64,000 bases of DNA from GCA-002050365 sp964237235 (GTDB taxonomy: Bacteria > Acidobacteriota > Blastocatellia > Pyrinomonadales > Pyrinomonadaceae): the NCBI GenBank assembly GCA_964237235.1, contig CAXSGY010000013.1, forward strand, positions 76,718-140,717, read 5' to 3'. Of this stretch, positions 44,820 to 54,867 are shown one piece after another; position 1 is the first letter of the stretch, and the number at the start of each line of letters is the position of its first letter. The position numbers were made by a program, and so were the translations under genes. Below the pieces are notes generated by a model. The model was not told where the DNA came from, made no database searches, and saw nothing but the letters and a program-made list of their open reading frames with translations.

Positions 44820-45107
44820 ATGATGTTGAAACAGCGAATTACAGCGGTTATTTTGACTCTGGCTTCGACCGCGATTTTATATCAAACCTGGTTTGAAGCC
44901 GAACGCGGCGGCGGTTATTTTTTGAAGGCGGCGGCGTTCGCGCCGCTCGGCATCGTCGCCGGAATTTTTTTGATTTTCTTTCCAAAATTCGGCGGCAAAC
45001 CCGAAACGACGCGCGCCAAAATCGTCGTGCTGTCAGTCTTCGCCGTCGGCGTTCTGATCGGCTTGTTCAACTGGTATCTGATTGATCCGCAAGTCTTTAA
45101 ATTCTAA
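44820..45107 (+). CDS. Small membrane protein
   Basis: A 95-residue protein with three hydrophobic segments (about 5-22, 33-52, 68-88) and a Shine-Dalgarno GGAG 8 bases before the ATG. No family recognised. First gene behind site 2; the next gene starts 16 bp later. Confidence 0.7.
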   Translation: MMLKQRITAVILTLASTAILYQTWFEAERGGGYFLKAAAFAPLGIVAGIFLIFFPKFGGKPETTRAKIVVLSVFAVGVLIGLFNWYLIDPQVFKF

Positions 45108-45123
45108 AAATACGGTGATATTT

Positions 45124-45591
45124 ATGAACGAACTAATGCGCCGAATACTGGCTGGAACTTGCTTCGCTCTCGCGGCAGCGGTGCCGGTTGTTTATTATTT
45201 TCTGCTTAATCCGTTTGAAAGAGACGGGCTTCCGACGTTCGGCGGTTCGACGCTTTTAACCGTTGCCGTGCCGATTTTCATCGCCGCCGTCGGCGGTTTG
45301 TCGAGCGGCGCGGAAATTCTCGATCCCGAACAAACGATCAGCGTTTTCGGGGCGATGACGCGCGGATTGTTAATCAGCCTGCTGTCATATTATTTAATGT
45401 TTTCCGCGTCCGTCATCGTTTTGATTTTAACCGGCGGAGACGTTTTCGGAGTGCTGATTTTGTCCGTCTTTTTGTTTCTTTACGGAATGCTTTTTATCGG
45501 CTGGCTGATTGCGCTCGTCGGCGCGGCGACCGGCGGCGGTTTGTATTTAATCAGGCAAAAAATAATCGAGAAAAGTTCGATTAACGAATAA
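45124..45591 (+). CDS. Hypothetical membrane protein
   Basis: From the ATG at 45124 it has 155 residues with four hydrophobic segments (about 6-27, 44-62, 83-104, 108-142). Gly-rich turns are seen near the C-terminus. No family recognised. Second gene of unit 2. Confidence 0.72.
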   Translation: MNELMRRILAGTCFALAAAVPVVYYFLLNPFERDGLPTFGGSTLLTVAVPIFIAAVGGLSSGAEILDPEQTISVFGAMTRGLLISLLSYYLMFSASVIVLILTGGDVFGVLILSVFLFLYGMLFIGWLIALVGAATGGGLYLIRQKIIEKSSINE

Positions 45592-45639
45592 ACATTTACA
45601 AATTTAAACGCCGACAATTCGTTCGGCTTATGAAAATTT

Positions 45640-46812
45640 ATGAAAGCGATAAGTTGTCCGCAATGCGGAAGTTTAATCAAAAATATTTTGCCGCGAAAGC
45701 CGCTTGCCGAATGCGATTACTGCGGGGCGCGCGTCATTGTCGGCGAACAATCTTTACAGCCCGAACCGTTTGATGACGAGGCGGCGAAATTTCGCGCCCT
45801 CGAGCGCGTCGCCGTTCGTCCGCGCTCGCCGGTGCAGCCGATTTTTGTAGCGATTTCGGGCATCGGAATTTTTATTTTTTTGATGTTTCTGATTTCATTT
45901 TTGCCGGCGAAAACGCGCTCCGCCGCGCCGCCCGCGCCCGAAATTTATAAGCCGATAACTTTTCCGACAATCGCGCCGTTTAACGATAAAGACGACGACG
46001 CGGCGTTGAAGTTCGGCGGCAAGGGAACGAGCGCGGGTTTGTTCGACGGCGCGTGCGCCGTCGCCGTCGCCAACAGCGGCGATATTTTCGTCGCCGACGA
46101 AACCCGGCGCATACAGCGTTTCGATGCGGGCGGGAAATTTTTAAACTTTTGGACGGTCAAGGGCGCGAAAAATGAATTGATTGACAAAATCGCCGCCGCC
46201 GCAAACGGCGATATCTACGTTTTAACCGGCGGCGAAATCGTCGTTTTCAAAGGCGCGATTGGCGAACAGCGATTTGTTTTGGGCGACAGCCAACGGCATT
46301 TTATTGACGATTTCGTTCTGCTCGACGACGGCGGTTTGCTGTATGTCGCCGAAAGCGGCGGGCGCGAAGAATTCGTGCGGATTAAAGATAAAATAACAAT
46401 CAATCGGTTCGCGGGCATTCATAGTCTCGCCGCCGGCGCGAAAATTCCGGCGCGCGGAATTAAAATCGCGGCGGGCGGCAACGGCGATATTTTTTCGGTT
46501 TTCGCCGTTTCATCGCTCGAAGGAACTTCTGAATACAACGACGAAGATTTGATGACGTTTCGTTTTACGCGCGACGGAAAATTCGTCAATAAATTCGCCG
46601 CCAACTTAATGCCGGAAGCGATCTTAATTGACAATCAAAGCCGCGTTTATATTCTCACGCTCAACGAAATCGCCGTCTTTTCCGGCGACGGCGGCGCAGT
46701 CACGCGCCTGCCAAGCGCGGGCATTCCGACCGCTTTTGCGATTGACGCGCAGAATAATCTTTATACCGTTGCGGACAACATCGTTCGCAAATTAAAGCCC
46801 GCCGCTTTTTAA
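45640..46812 (+). CDS. Zinc-ribbon, single-TM protein with NHL-like propeller
   Basis: A 390-residue protein. An N-terminal zinc ribbon (CPQCGS ... CDYCGA, residues 6-29) is followed by a TM segment (about 68-89, FVAISGIGIFIFLMFLISFL) and then a beta-propeller-like region with repeats such as GDIFVADETRRIQRFDAGGKF and GDIYVLTGGEIVVFKG, like NHL repeats. The topology would place the zinc ribbon inside and the propeller outside. No named family. It is the last gene of unit 2, closed by a strong terminator. Confidence 0.82.
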   Translation: MKAISCPQCGSLIKNILPRKPLAECDYCGARVIVGEQSLQPEPFDDEAAKFRALERVAVRPRSPVQPIFVAISGIGIFIFLMFLISFLPAKTRSAAPPAPEIYKPITFPTIAPFNDKDDDAALKFGGKGTSAGLFDGACAVAVANSGDIFVADETRRIQRFDAGGKFLNFWTVKGAKNELIDKIAAAANGDIYVLTGGEIVVFKGAIGEQRFVLGDSQRHFIDDFVLLDDGGLLYVAESGGREEFVRIKDKITINRFAGIHSLAAGAKIPARGIKIAAGGNGDIFSVFAVSSLEGTSEYNDEDLMTFRFTRDGKFVNKFAANLMPEAILIDNQSRVYILTLNEIAVFSGDGGAVTRLPSAGIPTAFAIDAQNNLYTVADNIVRKLKPAAF

Positions 46813-46890
46813 TCGCGTTCGGTTATGCCGAAAGTGTTCGTTCGAGAATTTGCCGCGGATTATTTCACAAATTTTCTTGAACGATTTTCA

Positions 46891-46940
46891 AAAAGTCAGC
46901 TCAAAAATCGCCGGATGATTTTTGAGCTGACTTTTTTTTT
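46891..46940 (+). terminator. Terminator after regulon unit 2
   Basis: AAAAGTCAGCTCAAAAATC (46891-46909) pairs perfectly with GATTTTTGAGCTGACTTTT (46917-46935), 19 bp with a 7-nt loop, followed by more T. It insulates unit 2 from unit 3. Confidence 0.9.
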
Positions 46941-46955
46941 CGGAATGAAATGAAC

Positions 46956-46999
46956 CTACTCGCACAAGTAGTGATTTTTATTTTCGTTCGCCGTAATCT
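46956..46999 (+). promoter_or_regulatory. CTAC-N8-GTAG promoter site 3
   Basis: CTACTCGCACAAGTAG (46956-46971) is followed by TGATTT; after exactly 22 nt comes TAATCT (46994-46999). The ATG of the head-repeat protein is at 47040. It lies directly after a strong terminator, so it is the only obvious promoter region for unit 3. Confidence 0.78.
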
Positions 47000-47039
47000 T
47001 TGATTCGTTCGGGGCTTTATCCGTTCGGAGAATAAAATT

Positions 47040-49823
47040 ATGAAAACGCAATTTACGACGATAAAATTTCTAGTTTTGGCAGTAATTATGTTGTGCGCGA
47101 CGGCGGCGCAATCGAAGGCGCAGACGACGGTTTTTACATACCAGGGACGTTTCGTTGATTCGACTGTGGCGCAGCCGACGAACGGCACTTACAATATGCA
47201 GTTTGCGATGTTCGACGCGTCTTCGGGCGGCAGTCAGGTCGGTTCGACGGTAACAATTCCAACCGTGCAGGTCGTCAACGGGATTTTTACAGTGTCGCTC
47301 GATTATACGGCGGCGAGTTTTGACGGCACAGCGCGATTTTTGCAGGTGACTGTCGGAAACACCGTCTTGAGTCCGCGTCAGGAAATTACGAGCGCGCCTT
47401 TGGCGATTTTGGCGCGAAAGGCACAGCTTGCGAATGATTCGAATAAACTCGGCGGAATTGATGCCGATCAATATGTGACCGGACAAGTCGTCAGAAGCGT
47501 GAATAATTTGACGAATAACGTCACGCTCGCGGCGGGAAATAATATCACGATCACGCCGTCCGGCAATACGCTGACCATCGCTTCGACGGGCGGCACGGGC
47601 GGCAACGGAATTAATAATCAGACGAGTTTGCAGGCGGCGGCAAACTTTAATATTGACGGCACGGGCGCGGCGAAAATCTTTAGCGCGACGCAGCAGTTCA
47701 ATATCGGCGGCAATCGGGTTTTGAACGCAGTAGGGGACAATGTTTCCGCGGGCTTAGACGCAGGAACGGCGAACACGACGGGCGGCGGCAACTCGTTTGT
47801 CGGGACGCGCGCCGGAATGACAAATACGACGGGTTACAACAACTCGTTTTTCGGCACGGACGCGGGGCGCAATAATACGGTGGACGGCAATTCATTTTTC
47901 GGACGCTCCGCCGGTTATGACAACTCGACCGGAAATCAAAACGCATTTTTCGCTCAGGATGCCGGACGATTTAACACGACCGGCTCGCAGAATTCGTTTT
48001 TCGGCTTTAACAGCGGGCGAGCCACCACATTGGGCGGGCTGAATTCGTTTTTCGGAACTTTCGCCGGACAAAGCAACACGACGGGTGCTGCCAACTCGTT
48101 TTTCGGCAAATCGGCAGGTGCCGGAAATGTTGACGGCATTGACAACTCGATTTTCGGACGCGGCGCGGGACAGACGAACGTATCGGGCAACAACAACTCG
48201 TTTTTCGGCTCGGACGCGGGGCGCAACAACACGGCGAGTTACAATTCATTTTTCGGACGCTCCGCCGGTTTCGACACGACGATCGGAGCTTCCAACGCAT
48301 TTTTCGGCGTGGATGCCGGACGGTATAATCAAGCGGGTGCCGCCAACTCTTTTTTCGGTGTCAGTGCCGGACTGAATAATTTATCGGGCAACGGAAACGT
48401 ATTTTTCGGCAATTTCGCCGGAGATACGAATACGATTGGCGCAAACAATACGGCAATTGGCAACAGCTCCGATGTCGCGGCGAACAATCTGACTTTCGCC
48501 ACCGCCATCGGCGCGGGTGCCGTTGCGCCCGCTTCCAACACCATCGCTTTGGGGCGCGGCGACGGCAGCGACACCGTGCGGATTTTCGGACTCGGCGCGG
48601 CAGGCAATACGGTTTTGTGCCGCAACGCTTTAAACCAGATTTCTAACTGCGCGGCGGGAACGGGCGGAACCGCCACCGGCGAGGATTTCATTCAAAATCA
48701 ACAATCGGCGGTGCAGTCGGCGAACTTTAATATCGGCGGCAGCGGGCGAGTCGGCGGATTTCTTTCCGGCGCGGTGGTCTCGACTGAAACTTTTTACCGA
48801 ATCGGCACGCAGATCGTTTTCAATACGCCGAACGCGACGAGCGTCGCCGTCGGGCTGTCGAGCGGCTTCAACGCGACCGGCAGCGGCAACGCTTTTTTCG
48901 GAACGCAAAGCGGCAGCACGAATACCTCCGGCGAGCATAATTCCTATTTCGGTTTCCAAGCCGGACAAACGGGCGGCGCATCCAGCAACAATGCGTTTTT
49001 CGGCTATCAAGCGGGCAAAACGAACGGCGGCGATTTTAACACATTCGTCGGCAGTCAGGCTGGAAGCAGCAACGGCAGCGGCAATTTTAATACTTTTGTC
49101 GGGCATAATTCAGGGTCGAGCGGCAGCAATACTACCGCCATCGGTGCCGGTGCCAGCGGAAGCGGCGATGTCAATACCGTCGTCGGTGCCGGTGCCAACG
49201 GAAACGGCAGCGACAATGCTGTTTTCGGTGCGGGAGCCGGCGGAAACGGCAGCGGCAATACGTTTATCGGCAAAGGCGCGGGCGGCGACGGCGATTCCAA
49301 TACGCTCATCGGTGCCGGGACGAAAGTGATTCCGTATAATGCTTCAATTATTCCCAATCATTCGACAGCCATCGGCGCGGGCGCGGTCGTCAAATTCAGT
49401 CACCAGATCGTTATCGGCACGTCAGCCGAAGAAGTAGATATTCTCGGAAACACATACATCTCAGGCAGTGCTGTCTCAAACACCCTATCTACGGCAGAAC
49501 TAACGGTAACCGGAGGGAACATTAAATTTACGACCACCAAACCCCCGACTGTCAGCGGAAATAAACACCTCTGCCTTAACTCAAATAGTTTCGTCGCCAT
49601 TTGCCCGGAAGATACCCTTCGTCCAAGTAATTCGATCTCTTCCAACGAAATTCAGCCGGAACAAACAACCCAAATCGAAACACAAGCCGCGCAAATCAAA
49701 GCGCAGCAGGCGTTAATCGAAACACAAGCCGAACAATTCAAGCAGCAGCAGGCAGAGATTGACGCGCTGAAGAAATTAGTCTGCGCTTCAAATCCGACTG
49801 CCGGTGTTTGCCGTCAGCAATAA
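47040..49823 (+). CDS. Secreted surface protein with YadA-head-like repeats and C-terminal coiled coil
   Basis: A 927-residue protein. A signal peptide (about 1-29) is followed by a conserved domain (TVFTYQGRFVDSTVAQPTNG ... RQEITSAPLAILARKA, about 30-135). Then come about 13 repeats of the N-S-F-F-G-x-x-A-G type with period 15-19 (about 240-480), a second module (about 555-620) with about 10 more repeats (to about 760), and a Gln-rich coiled coil ending in LKKLVCASNPTAGVC. The repeats resemble the beta-roll heads of trimeric autotransporter adhesins. No YadA-type membrane anchor is seen, so the export route is open. Confidence 0.85.
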   Translation: MKTQFTTIKFLVLAVIMLCATAAQSKAQTTVFTYQGRFVDSTVAQPTNGTYNMQFAMFDASSGGSQVGSTVTIPTVQVVNGIFTVSLDYTAASFDGTARFLQVTVGNTVLSPRQEITSAPLAILARKAQLANDSNKLGGIDADQYVTGQVVRSVNNLTNNVTLAAGNNITITPSGNTLTIASTGGTGGNGINNQTSLQAAANFNIDGTGAAKIFSATQQFNIGGNRVLNAVGDNVSAGLDAGTANTTGGGNSFVGTRAGMTNTTGYNNSFFGTDAGRNNTVDGNSFFGRSAGYDNSTGNQNAFFAQDAGRFNTTGSQNSFFGFNSGRATTLGGLNSFFGTFAGQSNTTGAANSFFGKSAGAGNVDGIDNSIFGRGAGQTNVSGNNNSFFGSDAGRNNTASYNSFFGRSAGFDTTIGASNAFFGVDAGRYNQAGAANSFFGVSAGLNNLSGNGNVFFGNFAGDTNTIGANNTAIGNSSDVAANNLTFATAIGAGAVAPASNTIALGRGDGSDTVRIFGLGAAGNTVLCRNALNQISNCAAGTGGTATGEDFIQNQQSAVQSANFNIGGSGRVGGFLSGAVVSTETFYRIGTQIVFNTPNATSVAVGLSSGFNATGSGNAFFGTQSGSTNTSGEHNSYFGFQAGQTGGASSNNAFFGYQAGKTNGGDFNTFVGSQAGSSNGSGNFNTFVGHNSGSSGSNTTAIGAGASGSGDVNTVVGAGANGNGSDNAVFGAGAGGNGSGNTFIGKGAGGDGDSNTLIGAGTKVIPYNASIIPNHSTAIGAGAVVKFSHQIVIGTSAEEVDILGNTYISGSAVSNTLSTAELTVTGGNIKFTTTKPPTVSGNKHLCLNSNSFVAICPEDTLRPSNSISSNEIQPEQTTQIETQAAQIKAQQALIETQAEQFKQQQAEIDALKKLVCASNPTAGVCRQQ

Positions 49824-49871
49824 TTTGTTTATCGCTTGGCAGCGCGGCGCATTTCGAGAGGAGAAATTAAA

Positions 49872-50150
49872 ATGAGAAACGGTTTATGTATTAAATGCAG
49901 TGCTGAAACAGTTTATTATGCAGACGGGAAACATCGGATGGAAGGACTCAAAGCCGACGGCGGTCCTTTTCTGCAAATTTACAAAGATCAAAAATGGATT
50001 CCCGACATTCATATTTCTCAGATGGTTTCTTATGTCTGTCGAACCTGCGGATATTTAGAAATGTTCGTGAAAGATTTGAGCGTGTTGGAAAAACTTGACG
50101 ACTGCGACAATTGGAAGAAAATTGAAGCGACCGAAGCATTTCAAAAGTGA
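49872..50150 (+). CDS. Small zinc-ribbon protein
   Basis: From the ATG at 49872 (Shine-Dalgarno GAGGAG) it has 92 residues with two CxxC knuckles, CIKC (residues 5-8) and CRTC (about 56-59), separated by a strand-rich segment. Cytoplasmic, one zinc predicted. Homologous small proteins of unknown function are common. Second gene of unit 3. Confidence 0.8.
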   Translation: MRNGLCIKCSAETVYYADGKHRMEGLKADGGPFLQIYKDQKWIPDIHISQMVSYVCRTCGYLEMFVKDLSVLEKLDDCDNWKKIEATEAFQK

Positions 50151-50221
50151 AATCCGGCGTGTGAAATCGAAACGCGCTTTTTCAAAAAACAGACGCATAC
50201 AGAGGCTTGCGAGGAGAAAAT

Positions 50222-50752
50222 ATGAAAAGTTTATTTTTGTTCCTGTTCATTTTCGGCGCGGCGGCAATCGCCGCCGACGCGCAAATCGCGGCGGGCGGCA
50301 ATTACACGATTGAAAAATCGGTTATCGCGGGCGGCGGCGCGAGCGGCGACGCGGCGAGCGCGGGCGGCAATTATAAAATCGAAGGAACTATTGGGCAAAA
50401 CGCCGCCGGGACGAAACAGCAAAATTCGGCGTTCACATTTCATCCCGGATTTTGGACCGCCGCGCCGACGTTTGCGCCGACTGCCGCGAGCGTTTCGGTC
50501 GGCGGGCGCGTACTGACCGCCGACGGGCGCGGCATTCGCAATGTGCTGATAAGTTTGACGGGCGCGAACGGCGAAACAAGGACGGTGATTTCGAGCGCAT
50601 TCGGTTATTATCGTTTCAACGACGTGGCGGCGGGCGCGACTTACTTTTTCAGCGTTCAAAGCAAACGATTCGTTTTCAGCCAGCCGGCGCAAACGCGCTC
50701 GATTACGGAAGATACGGACGATGTAAATTTCATCGCTTTCGGCGCAAATTAA
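50222..50752 (+). CDS. Secreted protein with carboxypeptidase-regulatory-like domain
   Basis: From the ATG at 50222 (GAGGAG upstream) it has 176 residues. A signal peptide is followed by a Gly-rich region (GGNYTIEKSVIAGGGASGDAASAGG), then a CarboxypepD_reg-like beta sandwich (SVGGRVLTADGRGIRNVLISLTG ... SAFGYYRFNDVAAGATYFF). In this kind of organism the domain is frequent in surface and TonB-linked proteins. Last gene of unit 3. Confidence 0.82.
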   Translation: MKSLFLFLFIFGAAAIAADAQIAAGGNYTIEKSVIAGGGASGDAASAGGNYKIEGTIGQNAAGTKQQNSAFTFHPGFWTAAPTFAPTAASVSVGGRVLTADGRGIRNVLISLTGANGETRTVISSAFGYYRFNDVAAGATYFFSVQSKRFVFSQPAQTRSITEDTDDVNFIAFGAN

Positions 50753-50806
50753 TCAAATAATCGAATCAATGTTATGTTTAATACTGTGTTTCTTGAGTTC
50801 TTTAAT

Positions 50807-50872
50807 GTTTTGAGTCCCGCCTTGAAGTAGTTTTTGCTGAACGAGAACCCGCCTCAAGGCGGGACTCAAAAC
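50807..50872. repeat. 19-bp inverted repeat after unit 3
   Basis: GTTTTGAGTCCCGCCTTGA (50807-50825) is perfectly complementary to 50854-50872, with 28 nt between. It may act as terminator for unit 3 or be a REP-like element. It is the only structure seen between the two genes. Confidence 0.7.
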
Positions 50873-50938
50873 TGTCGCTAAAGTAATAAGAAACTAAAAA
50901 AACAAAGTATTATACGCAGGTGTTTTTCGGCGGATTTG

Positions 50939-53900
50939 ATGAAGAGAAAACGAATAATTTTTTGCTGCTGCTGGGCGGTGATCTTACTCGCCGCCTCGAT
51001 TGCCCGCGCAGAGCGGCTGCCGGTGCGCGTTTATACGACCGCCGACGGTTTGGGCGGCGACGCGGTCAATCGCATCGTCCGCGATTCACGCGGGTTTTTG
51101 TGGTTCTGCACGAACGACGGACTGTCGCGTTTCGACGGTTTCGGGTTTAAGAATTACACGCAGAACGAAGGTCTGCCGAACCGCAATATCAACGATTTTC
51201 TTGAAACGCCGGACGGCGATTTTCTGGCGGCGACGAGCGGCGGTCTGGCTGTTTTCGACCTGCACGGCAAGGCTTACCGCTGGAATATTCTCGACTCGAA
51301 ACTCGAACAAAATTCGAGCGAACCGCCGCTGTTTCGCACTTTCACGCCGCCGGACGCGGGCGACCAGAAGGCGGCGCGCACCGTTTTGAGTTTAGCCGCC
51401 GACCGCGCCGGCAACGTTTTCGCCGGAACTCGCCGCGGATTGTTTCGCCTCGAAAAAAACGGCGGCGATTGGGTCTTCAAAAAAATCGAATCAGATCAAT
51501 GGGCGGCGAATAATGAGTTTTCGGTTTTGAAATTCGATGCCGCCGGTTATCTCTGGATGGTCACGAGTATGGGAATTTTCCGAATGTCGCCCGGCGGCGC
51601 AATCGAAAATTTTCACCAGGACGGCGGCGGCTCGATTTTAGTCGATAACGCCAATCAAGTTTGGATCGGCGGCAGCGGCACGGACTCCGGTCTGCGCGTC
51701 TTCACCGTTGCGGACGACGGGCAAACGGCGCGGCTGACGAAAACTTATCACAAATCCGACGGCTTGCCCGCGGAACGCTCGATGTTCGACATCGTGCAGA
51801 CTTCGGCGGGACGAATTTTCGTCCAGGTCACCAAATATTTATGCGAATTTACGCCGGACGACGCAAAATTTCACGTCGTCGAAGACGGCGGTTTTCAATC
51901 GCTGGCGGAAGACGCGGGCGGCAATCTGTGGCTCGGCACGACGCAGGAAGGCGCGTGGAAACTCGCGCTCAGCGGTTTTACGAGATACGACGAACGCGAC
52001 GGACTGCCCGCCGCCGACATCAGCTCGCTCGGCATCGACCGGGCGGGAGATGTTTACACGACCGACGGGCAGCACAGCATTTCGCGGCTGGCGAACGGGA
52101 AATTTGAAACCGTCGCGCCGGACGGTTTGACGAGCCGCAATTGGGGCAGCGGGCAGCTCGATTTTCAGGACGCGAACGGCGATTGGTGGATTCCGTCATT
52201 GAAAGGTTTGCTCCATTTCCCGAACGTCGTAAATTTCGCCGACTTAGCGAAAACTCCGCCGACCAAAATTTATACGACGGCGGATAATTTCGAGAAAGAC
52301 GAGATTTTCAATATGTTTGAAGATTCACGCGGCGATGTCTGGAGCAGCAGCCTTTCCGAATCGGTCGCCTTGCAGGTTTTGGAGCGAAAAACCGGCATCG
52401 TTCATCGTTTTTCGACCGCCGATCATCTGCCGAAAGCGAACGGCGCGGTCGCGTTCGCCGAAGACGCGGGCGGCGATGTCTGGCTCGGATTTTACGAAGG
52501 CGGCGCGGCGCGTTACCGCAACGGAAAATTCGATATTTTTTCCGCCGCCGACGGAATTCCGCCAAGTTATGTGAGCAGTATTTTAAGCGACAAAGCGGGA
52601 CGCATCTGGATTGCGACGGCAAGCCGCGGCGTTTTTCGCGTCGATGATCCGACCGCCGACACGCCGCATTTCGTCAGTCTTTCGACCGCCGAAGGTTTGT
52701 CGAGCAATCAGGCGAACTGTTTGACCGAAGACGATTTCGGGCGCGTTTACATCGGCACGGGACGCGGCATCGACCGGCTCGACACGGCGAGCGGGCGCAT
52801 CAAATCGTTTACGCAGGCGGACGGTTTGCCTGGCAGCGTCGTCCAATTCTGCCGTCGCGCTCCCGACGGCGCGCTGTGGTTCGTTTCGCGCAACGCGCTC
52901 GTCAAACTCGTGCCGCAGACCGAAACCGCGCTCAAACCGCCGCCCGTTTTCATCGGCGGCATCAACGTCGGCGGCAACGCCCGGACGATTTCCGAACTCG
53001 GCGCGAAACGAATTGAAAATCTCGATCTGAGCGCGGACGAACATCAGATTCGGTTCGACTTTTTCGCGCTCGGCTTTAACGCGGGCGACCGCATTCGCTA
53101 TCAATACAAACTCAACAACGAAGACTGGCACGAACCGGAAGACGCGAAATCGGTCAATTTCAATCTCTCGCCCGGCGATTATCAATTCGCCGTCCGCGCC
53201 GTCAACGCCGACAACGCGGCAAGCGACGAACCGGCGACGGTGGCGTTCAAAATCGCCGCTCCGCTGTGGCGGCAATGGTGGTTTTTGACGCTCGCCGGAT
53301 TGCTGCTCGCGTTGACGATTTTCGCGCTCGACCGTTTTCGCGTCAGTAAAACAAAGCAGGTCGAAACCGCGCTCGAAGTTTCCCGCGAATCGGCGGAACG
53401 CTTTCGCACGCTCGCGCAAACCGCGTCCGACGCGATTATCACCGTCAACAAAGAGAGCCGCATCGTGTTTGTCAACGACGCGGTTGAGAAAATTTTCGGT
53501 TATTCGGAAACCGAACTTATCGGCGCGGATTTGAAAATACTAATGCCCGACGCGCTCCGCACGGCGCACGACGCGGGAATGAAACGCTACGTCGAAACGA
53601 ACGAAAAACATATTTCGTGGGCGGCAATCGAACTTCCGGGCAAGCACAAAGACGGCAGGGAAATCCCGCTCGAACTCTCGTTCGGCGAATTTATGAGCGA
53701 CGGCAAACGTTATTTCACCGGCATCGCCCGCGACGTTTCCGAACGCCGAAAAGCCGACGAAGCTTTGCGCCACGCGTTCGGCGATTTGCGCGTTTCGGAA
53801 AACCGCTTTCGCCAGTTGAACGAACAATCGCCTTTGGGAACGGTGATTTTTGCGCCCGACGGCAAAATTCGCTCGGTCAATCACGCTTACGAAGAATTTT

Positions 53901-54850
53901 GGGGCATCACTTACGAGCAAATCAAAGACTGGGATTTTCTCGCCGACGAACAAATCATCAAATCCGGCGTGGCGGACAAACTGCGCCCGGTTTTTTCGGG
54001 CGGCACGATGGCTTTGCCGCCGATTCCATATGATCCGCAGGTCAACAGCGCGGGCGTTAAAGTCGATGAAAACGCCGAAATTCGCTGGATTCAATCGTTC
54101 GCTTATCCGGTCAAATCCGACGCGGGCGAACTGCTCGAAGTCGTTCTCGTGATGGAAGACGTGACCGATTCGAAACGCGCCGCCGAAATCGAGCAAAAAG
54201 CGAAAACGGACAGATTGCGCGAACTCGAACAGGTGCGCCGGAGAATCGCCGCCGATCTGCACGACGACATCGGTTCTTCGCTCACGCAGATTTCGATTTT
54301 CAGCGAAGTTTTGCAGCAGCGAGTCGATAAATCGAACGAAAGAGTTTTAGAGCCGCTCGAATTCATCGCCGGTTCGTCGCGTGAACTCGTGGACGCGATG
54401 AGCGACATCGTTTGGGCAATCAATCCGCAGAAAGATTTTCTGAGCGAATTAACCGGCAAAATGCGCCGTTTCGCGGCAGACGTTTTCACTGCCCGCGACA
54501 TAAAATTTACGTTTGACGCGCCGCAGACTGAAGAATTCGCGCTCGGCGCAAACCTGCGCCGCGAGATTTTTCTGATCTTTAAAGAATCGGTCAACAACAT
54601 CGTCAAACATTCCAAATGCTCACGCGCCGAAATCTTTTTGAACATCGAAAAAGACAAAATTTATCTGCGCCTGCACGACGACGGCGCAGGTTTTGATACG
54701 CATAAAACTAACGACGGACACGGACTCGTCAGTATGAAACAGCGCGCCGCCGGTCTTGGCGGAACGCTCGAAATCGTTTCCGATGAAATAAACGGAACGA
54801 CGACGACTTTGATCGCGCCGCTCGGCACCAGCGCGGACGAAAAAGTTTGA
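50939..54850 (+). CDS. Propeller-type hybrid sensor histidine kinase (Reg_prop, Y_Y_Y, 2 PAS, HisKA_3)
   Basis: A 1303-residue sensor. A signal/TM segment (about 5-24) precedes a periplasmic double-propeller region of two-component-regulator repeats (about 28-690: GLGGDAVNRIVRDSRGFLWFCTNDGLSRFDG, NIWLGT-like units). A Y_Y_Y domain (about 700-775), one TM (about 782-800) and two PAS domains (about 820-935 and 955-1085) follow. Then come HisKA_3 with His in DLHDDIGSSLTQ (about 1105) and a HATPase (FKESVNNIVKHS, HDDGAGFD, GHGLVSMKQRA). No receiver domain is fused; the likely partner is the NarL-type regulator at 55963. ATG at 50939. Confidence 0.93.
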   Translation: MKRKRIIFCCCWAVILLAASIARAERLPVRVYTTADGLGGDAVNRIVRDSRGFLWFCTNDGLSRFDGFGFKNYTQNEGLPNRNINDFLETPDGDFLAATSGGLAVFDLHGKAYRWNILDSKLEQNSSEPPLFRTFTPPDAGDQKAARTVLSLAADRAGNVFAGTRRGLFRLEKNGGDWVFKKIESDQWAANNEFSVLKFDAAGYLWMVTSMGIFRMSPGGAIENFHQDGGGSILVDNANQVWIGGSGTDSGLRVFTVADDGQTARLTKTYHKSDGLPAERSMFDIVQTSAGRIFVQVTKYLCEFTPDDAKFHVVEDGGFQSLAEDAGGNLWLGTTQEGAWKLALSGFTRYDERDGLPAADISSLGIDRAGDVYTTDGQHSISRLANGKFETVAPDGLTSRNWGSGQLDFQDANGDWWIPSLKGLLHFPNVVNFADLAKTPPTKIYTTADNFEKDEIFNMFEDSRGDVWSSSLSESVALQVLERKTGIVHRFSTADHLPKANGAVAFAEDAGGDVWLGFYEGGAARYRNGKFDIFSAADGIPPSYVSSILSDKAGRIWIATASRGVFRVDDPTADTPHFVSLSTAEGLSSNQANCLTEDDFGRVYIGTGRGIDRLDTASGRIKSFTQADGLPGSVVQFCRRAPDGALWFVSRNALVKLVPQTETALKPPPVFIGGINVGGNARTISELGAKRIENLDLSADEHQIRFDFFALGFNAGDRIRYQYKLNNEDWHEPEDAKSVNFNLSPGDYQFAVRAVNADNAASDEPATVAFKIAAPLWRQWWFLTLAGLLLALTIFALDRFRVSKTKQVETALEVSRESAERFRTLAQTASDAIITVNKESRIVFVNDAVEKIFGYSETELIGADLKILMPDALRTAHDAGMKRYVETNEKHISWAAIELPGKHKDGREIPLELSFGEFMSDGKRYFTGIARDVSERRKADEALRHAFGDLRVSENRFRQLNEQSPLGTVIFAPDGKIRSVNHAYEEFWGITYEQIKDWDFLADEQIIKSGVADKLRPVFSGGTMALPPIPYDPQVNSAGVKVDENAEIRWIQSFAYPVKSDAGELLEVVLVMEDVTDSKRAAEIEQKAKTDRLRELEQVRRRIAADLHDDIGSSLTQISIFSEVLQQRVDKSNERVLEPLEFIAGSSRELVDAMSDIVWAINPQKDFLSELTGKMRRFAADVFTARDIKFTFDAPQTEEFALGANLRREIFLIFKESVNNIVKHSKCSRAEIFLNIEKDKIYLRLHDDGAGFDTHKTNDGHGLVSMKQRAAGLGGTLEIVSDEINGTTTTLIAPLGTSADEKV

Positions 54851-54867
54851 TAAATTATTTCGCTTTA

